From Methanothermococcus okinawensis IH1 (GTDB lineage: Archaea; AGJL01; Methanococci; Methanococcales; Methanococcaceae), in contig NC_015636.1 in the NCBI RefSeq assembly GCF_000179575.2, positions 186,001 through 250,000 on the forward strand: a DNA stretch of 64,000 bases, given 5' to 3'. The position numbers were made by a program, and so were the translations under genes. This document shows positions 39,510 through 51,124 of the stretch, piece after piece. Positions within the stretch are counted from its first letter, which is position 1; each line of letters starts with the position of its first letter. The notes beneath the pieces were generated by a model. That model saw only the letters and a program-made list of their open reading frames with translations, was not told where the DNA came from and did no database searches.

Positions 39510-42500
39510 GTTAAAATCAGACCATTGATGGATGGAAATTTTACTGCTTTTACGCTCGTTATATATCCCTGTTTAGTTGTTAAAATCAGACCATTGATGG
39601 ATGGAAATCAATATCGTGAGCACTCAGGATGTGTCACGATTGACACGTTAAAATCAGACCATTGATGGATGGAAATCCTCTTTCCTCAACTTGTAATTTA
39701 CTATCTATACTTACGTTAAAATCAGACCATTGATGGATGGAAATTGTTTAAGACATCATCTATTGTAAAAGCCTTTCCTTTTCCTGTTAAAATCAGACCA
39801 TTGATGGATGGAAATCCTGAAACTGCAAAAATGGTGGGCGTTTCCCCTCCGTTAAAATCAGACCATTGATGGATGGAAATTCTCTAAATCTTTTATGCCT
39901 TCTTTTTGCTTATATCGGGTTAAAATCAGACCATTGATGGATGGAAATTTATTTCCAATTTTAATAGTGATATCCTCAATAGATTGTTAAAATCAGACCA
40001 TTGATGGATGGAAATTCCAATCAAAGAGGTGAGGTTTATGAATATATTACGTTAAAATCAGACCATTGATGGATGGAAATATACAATGTTAATATATAAG
40101 ATGTAAATATGGAAATGTTAAAATCAGACCATTGATGGATGGAAATCCAATTATCATCTAAATTATTGTTATACTCATATTCGTTAAAATCAGACCATTG
40201 ATGGATGGAAATAAATTCATAAAATTAGGAGATGGAGATAACATATACTGTTAAAATCAGACCATTGATGGATGGAAATTAATTATAATGACATGTATCT
40301 GGTTATGGGGGCTAATCCTGTTAAAATCAGACCATTGATGGATGGAAATACCCCCAATACTTTTTTAACTTGTTTAATTACAAAGTTAAAATCAGACCAT
40401 TGATGGATGGAAATAAATATAAAGGAGAGGGACATTTCCAAGAGGAAGATAGTTAAAATCAGACCATTGATGGATGGAAATAATTAAACTGAGAATAAAT
40501 TATATGGATATACACTGTTAAAATCAGACCATTGATGGATGGAAATATTAAAGATATTGAAGAGCCAGAGCCTGCGGAAACTCGTTAAAATCAGACCATT
40601 GATGGATGGAAATATAAATAAAGGTAATGAGAATATCTATTCGTTTGAAGGTTAAAATCAGACCATTGATGGATGGAAATTCTTTTATAATTCTATATGT
40701 ACCATACCCGGTTGGGTTAAAATCAGACCATTGATGGATGGAAATATAAATGCTGAAAATAGTAAAAAAGATAGGGTATTTTTGTTAAAATCAGACCATT
40801 GATGGATGGAAATTATGATGATGAAGATGGAGGATACGACAGCATTTCAAGTTAAAATCAGACCATTGATGGATGGAAATAGGTTGTGTATTTAAATTTC
40901 TCATGTCGATATACTTCGTTAAAATCAGACCATTGATGGATGGAAATTTGTAATGGCCAGTCGATGTCACCCTTGTTGAGGGCGTTAAAATCAGACCATT
41001 GATGGATGGAAATGATAGTTAAAGAATTTAATGAAGTCTAATTTAGTTGTTAAAATCAGACCATTGATGGATGGAAATATCTTTTGTAAATATTCATTAT
41101 CTTTTTCGTAAATTTTAGTTAAAATCAGACCATTGATGGATGGAAATAAATGAAAATGAAGAAAATAATCCACAAGAAAATAATGTTAAAATCAGACCAT
41201 TGATGGATGGAAATCTATGTGGTTCATTGAAATAGGTAGCTATACCAAGGTTAAAATCAGACCATTGATGGATGGAAATGTTAAAACAATAGAATTATTT
41301 AAAGTCTCATCTAAATGTTAAAATCAGACCATTGATGGATGGAAATATTCTGCCTATAAGTCATAACAGTAGCTAAAGGACTAGTTAAAATCAGACCATT
41401 GATGGATGGAAATAAGTGAGTATTTCATACAAAAATACGGAGGAAGCAGTTAAAATCAGACCATTGATGGATGGAAATATAAAGTCTTCGTTCCAGATAA
41501 TGGAATTGATATAGCGAGTTAAAATCAGACCATTGATGGATGGAAATAAATTACTATAAAAATGGTGTTATAAACAATATTATGAGTTAAAATCAGACCA
41601 TTGATGGATGGAAATTGCTTATACTACAAAAGATTCTTACCAACTTTCCTTCGGTTAAAATCAGACCATTGATGGATGGAAATATCCATTAATGGGGTGA
41701 CTTCTTTCTCCCAGTCCCCTACGTTAAAATCAGACCATTGATGGATGGAAATATTATCTGATGAGGATAAAGAAGAAACACCAAAAGCGTTAAAATCAGA
41801 CCATTGATGGATGGAAATCTATCTCACTTTTAGTATCTGAGATATACTGATCAATAGTTAAAATCAGACCATTGATGGATGGAAATTTTTATATCTTGTT
41901 CTTCTTCTGTCATTCTTTCACCAAAGAGTTAAAATCAGACCATTGATGGATGGAAATCCACTTGCATCTGAATCTGATACAATTGTTCCATTAACGTTAA
42001 AATCAGACCATTGATGGATGGAAATTGCAAAATGTATGTATGAATGCGAACCGCCAGAGCTCGTTAAAATCAGACCATTGATGGATGGAAATTTATTAAT
42101 ATCCAACCTCCCAATATAACCTATTGTCTGTTAAAATCAGACCATTGATGGATGGAAATCTTTTAAATTCTCAATTTCTGTTTTATGCTTAGCTGTTAAA
42201 ATCAGACCATTGATGGATGGAAATTTTGGGGCGCGCCCCTACCGAGCTAAGTATCCATTCCGTTAAAATCAGACCATTGATGGATGGAAATAAAGAGGTA
42301 TCTTTCAACTCAGGAAGTTCATTTGCAGGTTAAAATCAGACCATTGATGGATGGAAATTGTCATATATATCTATACTTATTTCATCCCCTATTATATGTT
42401 AAAATCAGACCATTGATGGATGGAAATTAATTTTTAATTTTTAATGTCATTTCTATTTTATTATTAATAGTTAAAATCAGACCATTGATGGATGGAAATT

Positions 42501-42538
42501 CAATTTTTACTTGGAAATCATTTAGGTCGTAACTGTTT

Positions 42539-42674
42539 GTTAAAATCAGACCATTGATGGATGGAAATTCTTGGAATTTCATTTATATGTTCATCTTTAA
42601 CATATTGTTAAAATCAGACCATTGATGGATGGAAATTCTTGGAATTTCATTTATATGTTCATCTTTAACATATT
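42539..42674 (+). repeat. Tandem duplicated repeat-spacer unit
   Basis: The spacers at 42569-42606 and 42637-42674 (38 bases each, starting TCTTGGAATTTCATTTAT) are identical. A whole 68-base repeat-spacer unit was duplicated. Confidence 0.95.
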
Positions 42675-45061
42675 GTTAAAATCAGACCATTGATGGATGG
42701 AAATTTGGGATTTTATAATAAATGAAATTCGGAGCAATGGCGTTAAAATCAGACCATTGATGGATGGAAATTCTAATGGTCTGATTATAAATAAAATATA
42801 AAAATTAAGTTAAAATCAGACCATTGATGGATGGAAATCTAAATTTAACATTTACTCCTTCTAAAACAATATATGTTAAAATCAGACCATTGATGGATGG
42901 AAATTCATTGATGCAGAAATCTAAAAATTCCTCTAAATCAGTTAAAATCAGACCACTGATGGATGGAAATTTCTTGAATTTAAAATATTTTATCATTATT
43001 TCACCGTTAAAATCAGACCATTGATGGATGAAAATTTGTCAAATCTTATCCCTACTTTATTACTGGATATTGGGTTAAAATCAGACCATTGATGGATGGA
43101 AATCAAGAACCTATGATGACAATGGAAATGTCGTAATTAAGTTAAAATCAGACCATTGATGGATGGAAATCACTTTTTTAATTCCGATTGTCAGGCTTCG
43201 CCTGGTTAAAATCAGACCATTGATGGATGGAAATGATTTCTATATTAGAATTCATCAGTTATATCCCCACGTTAAAATCAGACCATTGATGGATGGAAAT
43301 ATTATTTGTATATCTCCTGAGGAAATGTTTGAGTTAGATGTTAAAATCAGACCATTGATGGATGGAAATCAGTTAAGAAAGTAACTAAACAAGGAAAATA
43401 CGGGGTTAAAATCAGACCATTGATGGATGGAAATTTCAATGATGCTACAAATAGTTTGTTTGTAGTTAAGGTTAAAATCAGACCATTGATGGATGGAAAT
43501 CAAAAAAACATACAACAAGCGTATCGACAATAACTGTTAAAATCAGACCATTGATGGATGGAAATTCCTTTATTTAATCAATAAGGTATTTTACATTGAG
43601 TTGTTAAAATCAGACCATTGATGGATGGAAATTTTTTTATATCATAACCCTCAAAATTCCAGTAATCCTGTTAAAATCAGACCATTGATGGATGGAAATT
43701 TTTGTAAGGGTTATTGATTTTGAATTTGTTACATAAGTTAAAATCAGACCATTGATGGATGGAAATGCATTTTTATCACCCTTTTATTTTATTTTTTTTA
43801 TTGTTAAAATCAGACCATTGATGGATGGAAATTATCTATTTATTAACTCCGTTGGGTTTTGAATAACTGTTAAAATCAGACCATTGATGGATGGAAATTC
43901 AATAATATTTCTTGTTGGAATATTGACTTCCTTGTTAAAATCAGACCATTGATGGATGGAAATCAATGATTTAATCCTTTCCGTATGGTTCTTCCCCTCC
44001 ACGTTAAAATCAGACCATTGATGGATGGAAATTACTTGGAGGAACTATTCCCGCAAGTGCTAATGATGGTTAAAATCAGACCATTGATGGATGGAAATTC
44101 GATACGAGATTAAATTTAGCAACACCACCATCATAGTTAAAATCAGACCATTGATGGATGGAAATTGATAATTATTATATCTATATATTTGTATGGGATT
44201 GCGTTAAAATCAGACCATTGATGGATGGAAATTAGTATAAATACCTGCGGCTACACCAGCCCCTACTTGTTAAAATCAGACCATTGATGGATGGAAATCA
44301 TTTGTTTTAATAAAATAAAAATAAAATATTATGTGTTAAAATCAGACCATTGATGGATGGAAATGTGAGATTAAAAACTTCAAGAGCCCTGAGGTATCTA
44401 ACGTTAAAATCAGACCATTGATGGATGGAAATAATTCTGAAAGGTTAGGAATGATAACATTATCAATAGTTAAAATCAGACCATTGATGGATGGAAATTT
44501 TTGTGCTGGCGTGATACCATAATGTGATTTAAGAAGTTAAAATCAGACCATTGATGGATGGAAATTAGTTCAAGTTCAAAAACATACAATCCAAATACAA
44601 CGTTAAAATCAGACCATTGATGGATGGAAATATAAATTTATTGGAATAAAAATTTTCTGAGTCATTTTGTTAAAATCAGACCATTGATGGATGGAAATTA
44701 ATTTACAATACCAGAGTTTATCATATTTACATTATCGTTAAAATCAGACCATTGATGGATGGAAATCCAATAACACATATAAAAAAAGCAATATATAAAA
44801 TAAGTTAAAATCAGACCATTGATGGATGGAAATTTATATACTATGAGCGATAAGTATAATTTAGAAGTGTTAAAATCAGACCATTGATGGATGGAAATGC
44901 TGTATTTAATATATATTGGGTTGTTAAAAACGATAAAAAACAGGTAATTTTTTATTTCATTTATTATTTCTTAAAATTCATTGATAATAGTCTCTTTTAT
45001 AGCTATATTTATTTTGATTAACCATAAAATAATAAATATGTTAATCATAAAAAATATATAT

Positions 45062-45619
45062 TTAAAAGAGCTCACCCTTTTTATCCAATTCCTTTAATGT
45101 ATGCCATTGTTTATCTTTATCAGACAGTATTGGTTCATCAATAAGCCAGTCAATACCAATATCACCATCATTCCAAATCACACCACATTCATATTCAGGA
45201 GCATATTTATTATCTACCTTATAAACAACCTCAGCCTCACCACTTAAAACACAAAAACCATGGGCAAATCCTCTTGGAATATATAATTGATGTTTATTAT
45301 ACTCTGAGAGCACAGCACCTACCCACTGCCCAAATGTTGGGGAGCTCCTCCTTAAATCCACGGCAACATCATAGATAACTCCCCTTATGCACCTTACTAT
45401 TTTAGCCTGTGCATAAGGTTCTTTTTGGAAATGTAATCCCCTTAACACGCCATAACAAGATTTAGAATGGTTATCTTGAATAAATTCTCCGTTTATACCT
45501 ACCTTTTCAAAATCTTCTTTTTTATAGGTTTCTAAGAAAAATCCTCTTTCATCCCCAAAAACTTTTGGTTTTATTAAAATTACCTCTGGAATTTTGGTTT
45601 TTATAAATTCAAATGGCAT
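45062..45619 (-). CDS. rfbC: dTDP-4-dehydrorhamnose 3,5-epimerase
   Basis: The 185-residue cupin enzyme has the RmlC sequence: FGDERGFFLETYKKEDF, FIQDNHSKSCYGVLRGLHFQ with the catalytic histidine, and IPRGFAHGFCVLS. It acts in dTDP-rhamnose synthesis for surface polysaccharide or glycoprotein. No other rhamnose gene (rfbA, B or D) is next to it in this window, which is unusual because these commonly cluster. It follows the CRISPR array with a 160-base gap that holds no other feature. Confidence 0.93.
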   Translation of the reverse strand: MPFEFIKTKIPEVILIKPKVFGDERGFFLETYKKEDFEKVGINGEFIQDNHSKSCYGVLRGLHFQKEPYAQAKIVRCIRGVIYDVAVDLRRSSPTFGQWVGAVLSEYNKHQLYIPRGFAHGFCVLSGEAEVVYKVDNKYAPEYECGVIWNDGDIGIDWLIDEPILSDKDKQWHTLKELDKKGELF

Positions 45620-45860
45620 TATATCACGCTCTTCTTTTATTTATTGTTAATCTTAGAAATATTTTCTAAACGACTTTATGAAAACTATTTATTTACATTT
45701 ATCATCTTTCATTATTATTTAATAAAAAATAACTTCATAATTCTCCTTTGCAATAAAATATATTTTCATTTAATAAAAATTTTTCTTAACTCTAAAAGCT
45801 AAGGAAGTAATATATAATATGTTATTTATGCTATTATAGCTATTCTATTTCTAATAAGTA

Positions 45861-46499
45861 TTATGGTATTATATCAATACCTTTTTTTACTATTTTATAT
45901 TTAATTCGTTCTCCTTCTTCCGAATATCTGTGTTTTTCTAATATTAACTCCCTTAATTTATTTAGCTTTTCCATTCTAATTATGGTTTTGCTCCAATATT
46001 CAAGTATCTTTCCACCAGTTGCTTTAAATCCATTTGAGGTATCGCTAACTTGATTTGTAATTAAAACTGCTAAGTTCTTTTTTTTGGCAGTATTTAATAG
46101 GGTAAGTATTTGCCTGCCAAGTATTCTGTTTAATCGGGTATTTTCATCCACCTTGTCTGAGAGCTCTAACCTATATAATGACGATATGCCATCAACGATA
46201 ACTAAACCCAAATTATCAATGTATAATAATTTTTCAAGGAGTATTGATTGCTCTTCAAAGCTTTCGGGTTCGTAAATAATCAAATTATTGAGTATATTTT
46301 CAATTTCATCCCCTGCTATTTGCTTTATTCTTTCAATAGATAATCCGCCCTCGGTATCTACATATACTACTTTAAAACCTTTTCTTATAAAATTTATTGC
46401 AGAAATTATACCAATATTGGTTTTCCCAACTCCTGGTGGTCCATAAATCTGAGTAATTGTTTTTCTTTCGATATTTCCCTTTAAAATTTCCTTTAACAT
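45861..46499 (-). CDS. radB: DNA repair and recombination protein RadB
   Basis: The RadA paralogue has 212 residues from ATG 46499, preceded by AAGGGATATATT. Walker A YGPPGVGKTN is at residues 19-28, Walker B is LGLVIVDGISSL, and VLITNQVSD follows. It lacks the helix-hairpin-helix domain, which is typical for RadB, an accessory factor in recombination. It is next to tiaS on the same strand. Confidence 0.92.
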   Translation of the reverse strand: MLKEILKGNIERKTITQIYGPPGVGKTNIGIISAINFIRKGFKVVYVDTEGGLSIERIKQIAGDEIENILNNLIIYEPESFEEQSILLEKLLYIDNLGLVIVDGISSLYRLELSDKVDENTRLNRILGRQILTLLNTAKKKNLAVLITNQVSDTSNGFKATGGKILEYWSKTIIRMEKLNKLRELILEKHRYSEEGERIKYKIVKKGIDIIP

Positions 46500-46608
46500 A
46501 ATATATCCCTTAATAAATAACATAATTAATATAATAATAAAATTAATATAAATAATATATAATATTATAATATACTATAAGCTACATCTTAAAATAAAAT
46601 AATATAAC

Positions 46609-47859
46609 TTAAAATAAAATTAATGGTTTGCTTAAATGCCTTCTTGCAGATGGTGGAACTTCATAAAATCCTTCTTTTATATCCCTTTTAACTTCTATTA
46701 ATTTTATTTCATTATATTTTATTTTTTTGCCGCATTTATTACAAACATAACCACTTTTAACCCCCCTTGATTTTAATGTTCCACCACAAGAGCATTTTTT
46801 ATCCTTTATATATTCTTTGGATAGTTTTAATATCTTTAATTTTTCAATATTTATTTCAAAAGGTTCTTCTCTAACCGTTCCATATACTCCAACAATATCG
46901 CCTTTTCTTAATTTTCTCACTATATTCCTAAAATCCTTTGTAGGTTCATAAGCTACACAAGTTATTTTTCCCGTATTATCCTCTACTTCAAATACTACAA
47001 TTCCACCTGCAATATCTTTTGGATTATTTACAACTGTCCCATAAATAATTACACCAGTATTTGGATAAATATCTTTTATTTTCATATATCTTAAATTAAC
47101 ATCTGTGCCCTGATTGGTTTTATATATCATATATTTATCTATCTCCTCACATTTGACCATTTTCATGGCATCCAATAAAATATCCTTTTTTATACCTCTA
47201 ATACCGTAGAGAACTGGACATTTTGTATTTGGTGCAATTATCTGTTTTTCTCCATCTACATTATTAAATGTAAATGGAATGGTTTTTTTATCCATTTCAA
47301 CTACTGATTTATCATCTATTATTCTTTTAGTTCCCCAATTTTCCTTTTTTCTATATGCCAATAATTCATAGGTATATGGTGCTACTGATGATATACTGCC
47401 CAGAGCTCCTATTATACCATGTCCCTTTTTATAAATTATATATTCTCCTCCGATTTTGTTTATTATTTTCTTTGCATAATCTACGGTGATTATATCATAA
47501 AGCACTTTTTTGTAGTAATTTTTTAGTATCTCCTTATTTTTTCTATAATTTTTTTCACTTAAAAATACTATTCCTGGGTTTGTGTTTTCGCATTCAAAAT
47601 CAGAATATTTTTCAACGAGATTTATAACGGTTTTTTTTATATAATCTATATCATTTTCAGTTAATTTTTTTTCATCCTCCATAACTCTTAAACTAACTCC
47701 GCCGTTTCCACGGGTTTTATATTTAACCATGGGGTTCATTCTTATTAACTTTGGAGTATCCATTTTATATCTTTTCCCGAGCTCCTCCATAAGAAGCATA
47801 CCAATATATGTTGTGCAATATCGCTCCCTGCTGTCTGTATCATCTATTCCTATAAGCAT
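46609..47859 (-). CDS. tiaS: tRNA(Ile2) 2-agmatinylcytidine synthetase TiaS
   Basis: The enzyme attaches agmatine to C34 of tRNA-Ile2 so that it reads AUA codons. The 416-residue length and order fit: N-terminal IGIDDTDSRERYCTTYIG, a KTRGNGGVSLRV stretch, an OB-fold part (IYGTVVNNPKDIAGGIVVFEV) and a C-terminal zinc ribbon (CSCGGTLK ... CNKCGKK). I start at ATG 47859, preceded by GGTGAAAAGT. AUA decoding matters in this AT-rich genome. Confidence 0.92.
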   Translation of the reverse strand: MLIGIDDTDSRERYCTTYIGMLLMEELGKRYKMDTPKLIRMNPMVKYKTRGNGGVSLRVMEDEKKLTENDIDYIKKTVINLVEKYSDFECENTNPGIVFLSEKNYRKNKEILKNYYKKVLYDIITVDYAKKIINKIGGEYIIYKKGHGIIGALGSISSVAPYTYELLAYRKKENWGTKRIIDDKSVVEMDKKTIPFTFNNVDGEKQIIAPNTKCPVLYGIRGIKKDILLDAMKMVKCEEIDKYMIYKTNQGTDVNLRYMKIKDIYPNTGVIIYGTVVNNPKDIAGGIVVFEVEDNTGKITCVAYEPTKDFRNIVRKLRKGDIVGVYGTVREEPFEINIEKLKILKLSKEYIKDKKCSCGGTLKSRGVKSGYVCNKCGKKIKYNEIKLIEVKRDIKEGFYEVPPSARRHLSKPLILF

Positions 47860-48196
47860 ACTTTTCACCAAATAAAGATTAAGATAAGATTAAAAGAATA
47901 TTAAAAATTGGATTGTTTTATTATATATCCTTAAATGCATAACACATAATACCAAATACTATAATAATAATACAATATACACCTATTTAATCTATAATAC
48001 CCTAAAAATAACAAATACATTATAAAATATACTAAATATACTAAATCTATTTTCTATTAAAATACATTATGTTAAAAATTAAATTAATATTAACATATAA
48101 AATAATATAAAATTAAAATTTAAAATATTTTCTAAATAATAAAAATAATAAAATAAATAATAAAAATTTAAAAATTTAAAAAATTAAGGGATATTT
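47860..48196. other. AT-rich gene-free stretch between tiaS and truD
   Basis: The 337 bases are almost only A and T, with short microsatellite-like AAT runs. I see only likely promoters for the two divergent genes. Confidence 0.6.
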
Positions 48197-49552
48197 ATGA
48201 GAAATTATTTATTGATAAACAAAAGAAAAGCAGAATCACAAGAAAATTTAAACAATTATCGTAAAAATATTGTGTTAAAATTTAGAAAAAACAAAATATA
48301 TAATACAATTGATAAAATGAGACCAAATTTAAATAAATATCTTTTAAATCTAAAAATAGAGGGATGTATAAAAAAATATCCAGAAGACTTTATTGTAGAA
48401 GAAATTACAGAGAATGGAATTGTTTTAGAACATGGAAAAGATTTAAAGGATGTTTTTAAAAATACAAAAAATTGGAATGGTTCATTTATACACTTCACCT
48501 TGGAAAAAATAAACTGGAATACTATGGATGCCATAAGGAAACTTGCAAAAAGAACAGGCACAAAGAGAAAAAATTTTGGTTTTGCAGGGACAAAAGATAA
48601 ATTCGCCTTAACAACACAAAGGGTGGGGTGTTTTGGGGTAAAACCTGAAAAATTGGAAGAGATAAAAAACAGCATAAAAGATATAAAAATAAGAGATATT
48701 CAAAAAACAAATGTTAAACTTAGAATGGGTAGTTTATGGGGTAATAAATTTACTATAAGAATTAGATTAAACGATAAAGATAATAATAAAAATAAATGTG
48801 ATAATAACAGTAATAATAAAAACGGTAATAATGCCGATATTGAAAAATTAAATGATATATTAAAAAATATTAAATTGGATTATGTTTTAAATTACTATGG
48901 TATGCAAAGATTTGGAACTTATCGTCCTATTACTCACATAGTGGGGAAATTTATATACAATAGGGATTTTGAAAGTGCATTTTATACCTACTGCGGAACT
49001 CCTATAAATGAAATAGGAAAAACACTTGAAGCAAGAAAACTTGTAGATGAGGGGGATTTTAGAGGAGCTCTAAAAATATATCCAAACAGTCAGTATTACG
49101 AAAAAAAGATGATAAGACACTACTTAAAAACAGGAAGTTATAAAGAAAGCTTTAAAGTTCTTCCACCACAGTTAAAAAGTATGTTTGTAAATGCCTATCA
49201 ATCTTATCTATTCAACGAAATGATAAATAAAAGATACGAATATGGCTTTGAAGCTATGGAGGGGGATGTTTTAATAAACGGTATTCCAACAGGAGTATTG
49301 ATTGGTAGCCATTCAGAACTATCTGGTGGAATTCAGGGCGAAATCGAAAAAGAGATAATAGATGAAGAAAATCTCGATTTAAAAGCATTTAAAATTGAAG
49401 ACTTTGGGAACTTTCCAGGAGCTCGGAGAAAGTTAATAGCAAAGGTGTATGATTTTACCTATAATGTGGAGGATGAGGGAATTGTTTTAAGATTCAAAAT
49501 GGAGAAAGGAAACTATGCTACGGTGGTTTTAAGGGAATTTATAGATATATAA
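48197..49552 (+). CDS. truD: tRNA pseudouridine(13) synthase TruD
   Basis: The 451-residue enzyme has the TruD motif FGFAGTKDKFALTTQRVG with catalytic D134, plus YYGMQRFGTYRPITH and QSYLFNEM. It makes pseudouridine at position 13 of tRNA. An Asn-rich insert (residues about 193-213, DKDNNKNKCDNNSNN and on) sits in the domain just before the NYYGMQRFG motif. The start at 48197 is preceded by AAGGGATATTT; the first 45 residues are basic and not conserved-looking, and ATG 48317 is a possible alternative. Confidence 0.93.
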   Translation: MRNYLLINKRKAESQENLNNYRKNIVLKFRKNKIYNTIDKMRPNLNKYLLNLKIEGCIKKYPEDFIVEEITENGIVLEHGKDLKDVFKNTKNWNGSFIHFTLEKINWNTMDAIRKLAKRTGTKRKNFGFAGTKDKFALTTQRVGCFGVKPEKLEEIKNSIKDIKIRDIQKTNVKLRMGSLWGNKFTIRIRLNDKDNNKNKCDNNSNNKNGNNADIEKLNDILKNIKLDYVLNYYGMQRFGTYRPITHIVGKFIYNRDFESAFYTYCGTPINEIGKTLEARKLVDEGDFRGALKIYPNSQYYEKKMIRHYLKTGSYKESFKVLPPQLKSMFVNAYQSYLFNEMINKRYEYGFEAMEGDVLINGIPTGVLIGSHSELSGGIQGEIEKEIIDEENLDLKAFKIEDFGNFPGARRKLIAKVYDFTYNVEDEGIVLRFKMEKGNYATVVLREFIDI

Positions 49553-49576
49553 ATTATAGTGATATAGGGGTGCAGA

Positions 49577-50962
49577 ATGTCGAAGAATACAACTAACATT
49601 ATAATTTTATTTTTCAGTTTTTTGCTGATGGTATTAATATTAGTGTTTTTTCCAGCAGAAGCTGAGGTAAAAAAGGGATTGGCAATATTATTGTTCATAT
49701 CTATTCTGTGGGTATCTGAGGCTTTTCCTATATCCATATCTGCATTGTTTATTCCAGTATTTGCCGTTATTTTTGGAATTTTTGATGTAAAAGATGCTTT
49801 TAAATCATTTGCTCACCCCATCATATTTTTATTTTTGGGAGGATTTGCACTGGCATCGGCATTAAAGAAGCATGATATAGATAAAATAATTGCATACAAG
49901 ATTGTTAAACTAGGAAACGGAGATTTTAAAACAGCAAGCTTTTTAATTATGCTAACAACCTATATTCTTTCAATGTGGATAAGCAATACTTCGGCGACAT
50001 TGATAATGCTGCCTCTTGCCCTTGGTTTGCTGTCCACCTACGAAAATATAGATTTAAATAATAATGGTAATGATAAAGACAGTAATGAACGAAACAATCT
50101 TAAAAATATTTATTCATTTCTTCTTTTAGGTATTGCATACTCTGCAAGTATTGGAGGAATTGCAACCATAATTGGAAGCCCACCAAATGCTATTACAAGC
50201 AGTTCTTTGAATATGGGTTTTTTAGAGTGGTTTGAGGTGGGATTTCCAATAAGTTTAATTTTAATGCCTGTAATCTATGTTATATTATATCTTTACTTTA
50301 AGCCAAATGTAAAAAATCATAATATTAATTTAAATAATAATTTTAAATATACAAATAAAACAATTTTAACATTTATTATATTTTTATCAATTGCTATTTT
50401 ATGGATGGTTAGCGGAAAAATTGCAAAATTGATTGGAGTAAGTAGTTATATGGATTCCATAATTGCAGTAATTGGCATAATTCTATTGTTTTCTTTAAAA
50501 CTAATAGATTGGAAGGATTTAAATGAATCTACCGATTGGGGAGTGCTGATGCTTTTTGGAGGAGCTCTGTCTTTAAGCAGTATATTATCCACAACAGGAA
50601 CAGGGGAATTTATTGCAAATATTCTAATAAGTTTTATGAATAGCATCCCAATTTCCATGTTTATATTTGGAATAATTTTATTTTCCATGATATTAACCAA
50701 CATTATGAGTAATACAGGCGTTGCAGGCGTTTTAATGCCAGTATTGATAGCAGCCGCAATGGAACTAAACATAAGTCCAGAATTAATTGCTTTACCTGTT
50801 GGGATTGCAGTATCCTGTGCATATATGCTCCCAGTGGGAACTCCTCCAAATGCCATAGTTTTTGCAGAGGGCTATTTAAATGAAAAGGATATGATAAAAG
50901 TAGGTTTTATATTATCGTTGATATCATCGGTTATTATTGCAGGTTATTTCCTACTATTATGA
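49577..50962 (+). CDS. DASS-family sodium/anion symporter
   Basis: The 461-residue membrane protein has about 11-12 hydrophobic segments and the SLC13/DASS signatures SMWISNTSATLIMLPLALGL and ILTNIMSNTGVAGVLMPV, the two SNT motifs that bind Na+ and substrate. GGTGC precedes the ATG. The substrate may be sulfate or a dicarboxylate. A hydrophilic Asn-rich loop (NNNGNDKDSNERNN) lies between membrane segments after residue 155. It is 24 bases after truD and may be co-transcribed. Confidence 0.9.
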   Translation: MSKNTTNIIILFFSFLLMVLILVFFPAEAEVKKGLAILLFISILWVSEAFPISISALFIPVFAVIFGIFDVKDAFKSFAHPIIFLFLGGFALASALKKHDIDKIIAYKIVKLGNGDFKTASFLIMLTTYILSMWISNTSATLIMLPLALGLLSTYENIDLNNNGNDKDSNERNNLKNIYSFLLLGIAYSASIGGIATIIGSPPNAITSSSLNMGFLEWFEVGFPISLILMPVIYVILYLYFKPNVKNHNINLNNNFKYTNKTILTFIIFLSIAILWMVSGKIAKLIGVSSYMDSIIAVIGIILLFSLKLIDWKDLNESTDWGVLMLFGGALSLSSILSTTGTGEFIANILISFMNSIPISMFIFGIILFSMILTNIMSNTGVAGVLMPVLIAAAMELNISPELIALPVGIAVSCAYMLPVGTPPNAIVFAEGYLNEKDMIKVGFILSLISSVIIAGYFLLL

Positions 50963-51124
50963 ATAACCAGTAATTAAAAATAATTAAAAATAATTAAAAA
51001 ATAATAATAAATAATAAAAATTTTTTAATTTCTTCGGAGCTCTATAAATTATTATTATATGGCCTGTAAAAAAGATGTTAATATAATTAATTGAAAAATA
51101 AAAAAATAAATGAAATACTATTGT

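Larger units (their letters stand above)
38644..44898 (+). CRISPR. Large CRISPR array, 93 repeats and 92 spacers
   Basis: I count 93 copies of the 30-base repeat, first at 38644 and last at 44869. They start GTTAAAATCAGACC and end GATGGAAAT. Most spacers are 35-41 bases. Exceptions are a 54-base spacer at 39074-39127, a 44-base spacer at 39359-39402, and a 77-base interval at 39433-39509 that includes a leader fragment. Only two repeats differ from consensus: 42941 (one T to C) and 43006 (one G to A). Two adjacent spacers are identical. The repeat resembles those of Methanocaldococcus (type I-B/III style). No cas gene lies in the window, so processing must rely on genes elsewhere. Confidence 0.99.

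Noticed and set aside
39624-39639. Inverted repeat GTGTCA-CGAT-TGACAC in a spacer as an operator
   Set aside because: It lies within a spacer and so reflects the source element, not local regulation.
38783-43384. Several open frames on both strands inside the large array encoding repeated peptides such as FPSINGLILT and VKIRPLMDGN
   Set aside because: They are translations of the CRISPR repeat with spacers and have no ribosome sites.
43586-43599. Fourteen bases of a spacer matching the leader end (AAGGTATTTTACAT)
   Set aside because: The match is short and AT-rich and the rest of the spacer does not follow the leader, so chance is likely.
44923-44947. GTTAAAAACGATAAAAAAC after the last repeat of the large array as a decayed repeat
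   Set aside because: Only the first seven bases match the repeat and the spacing is too short.
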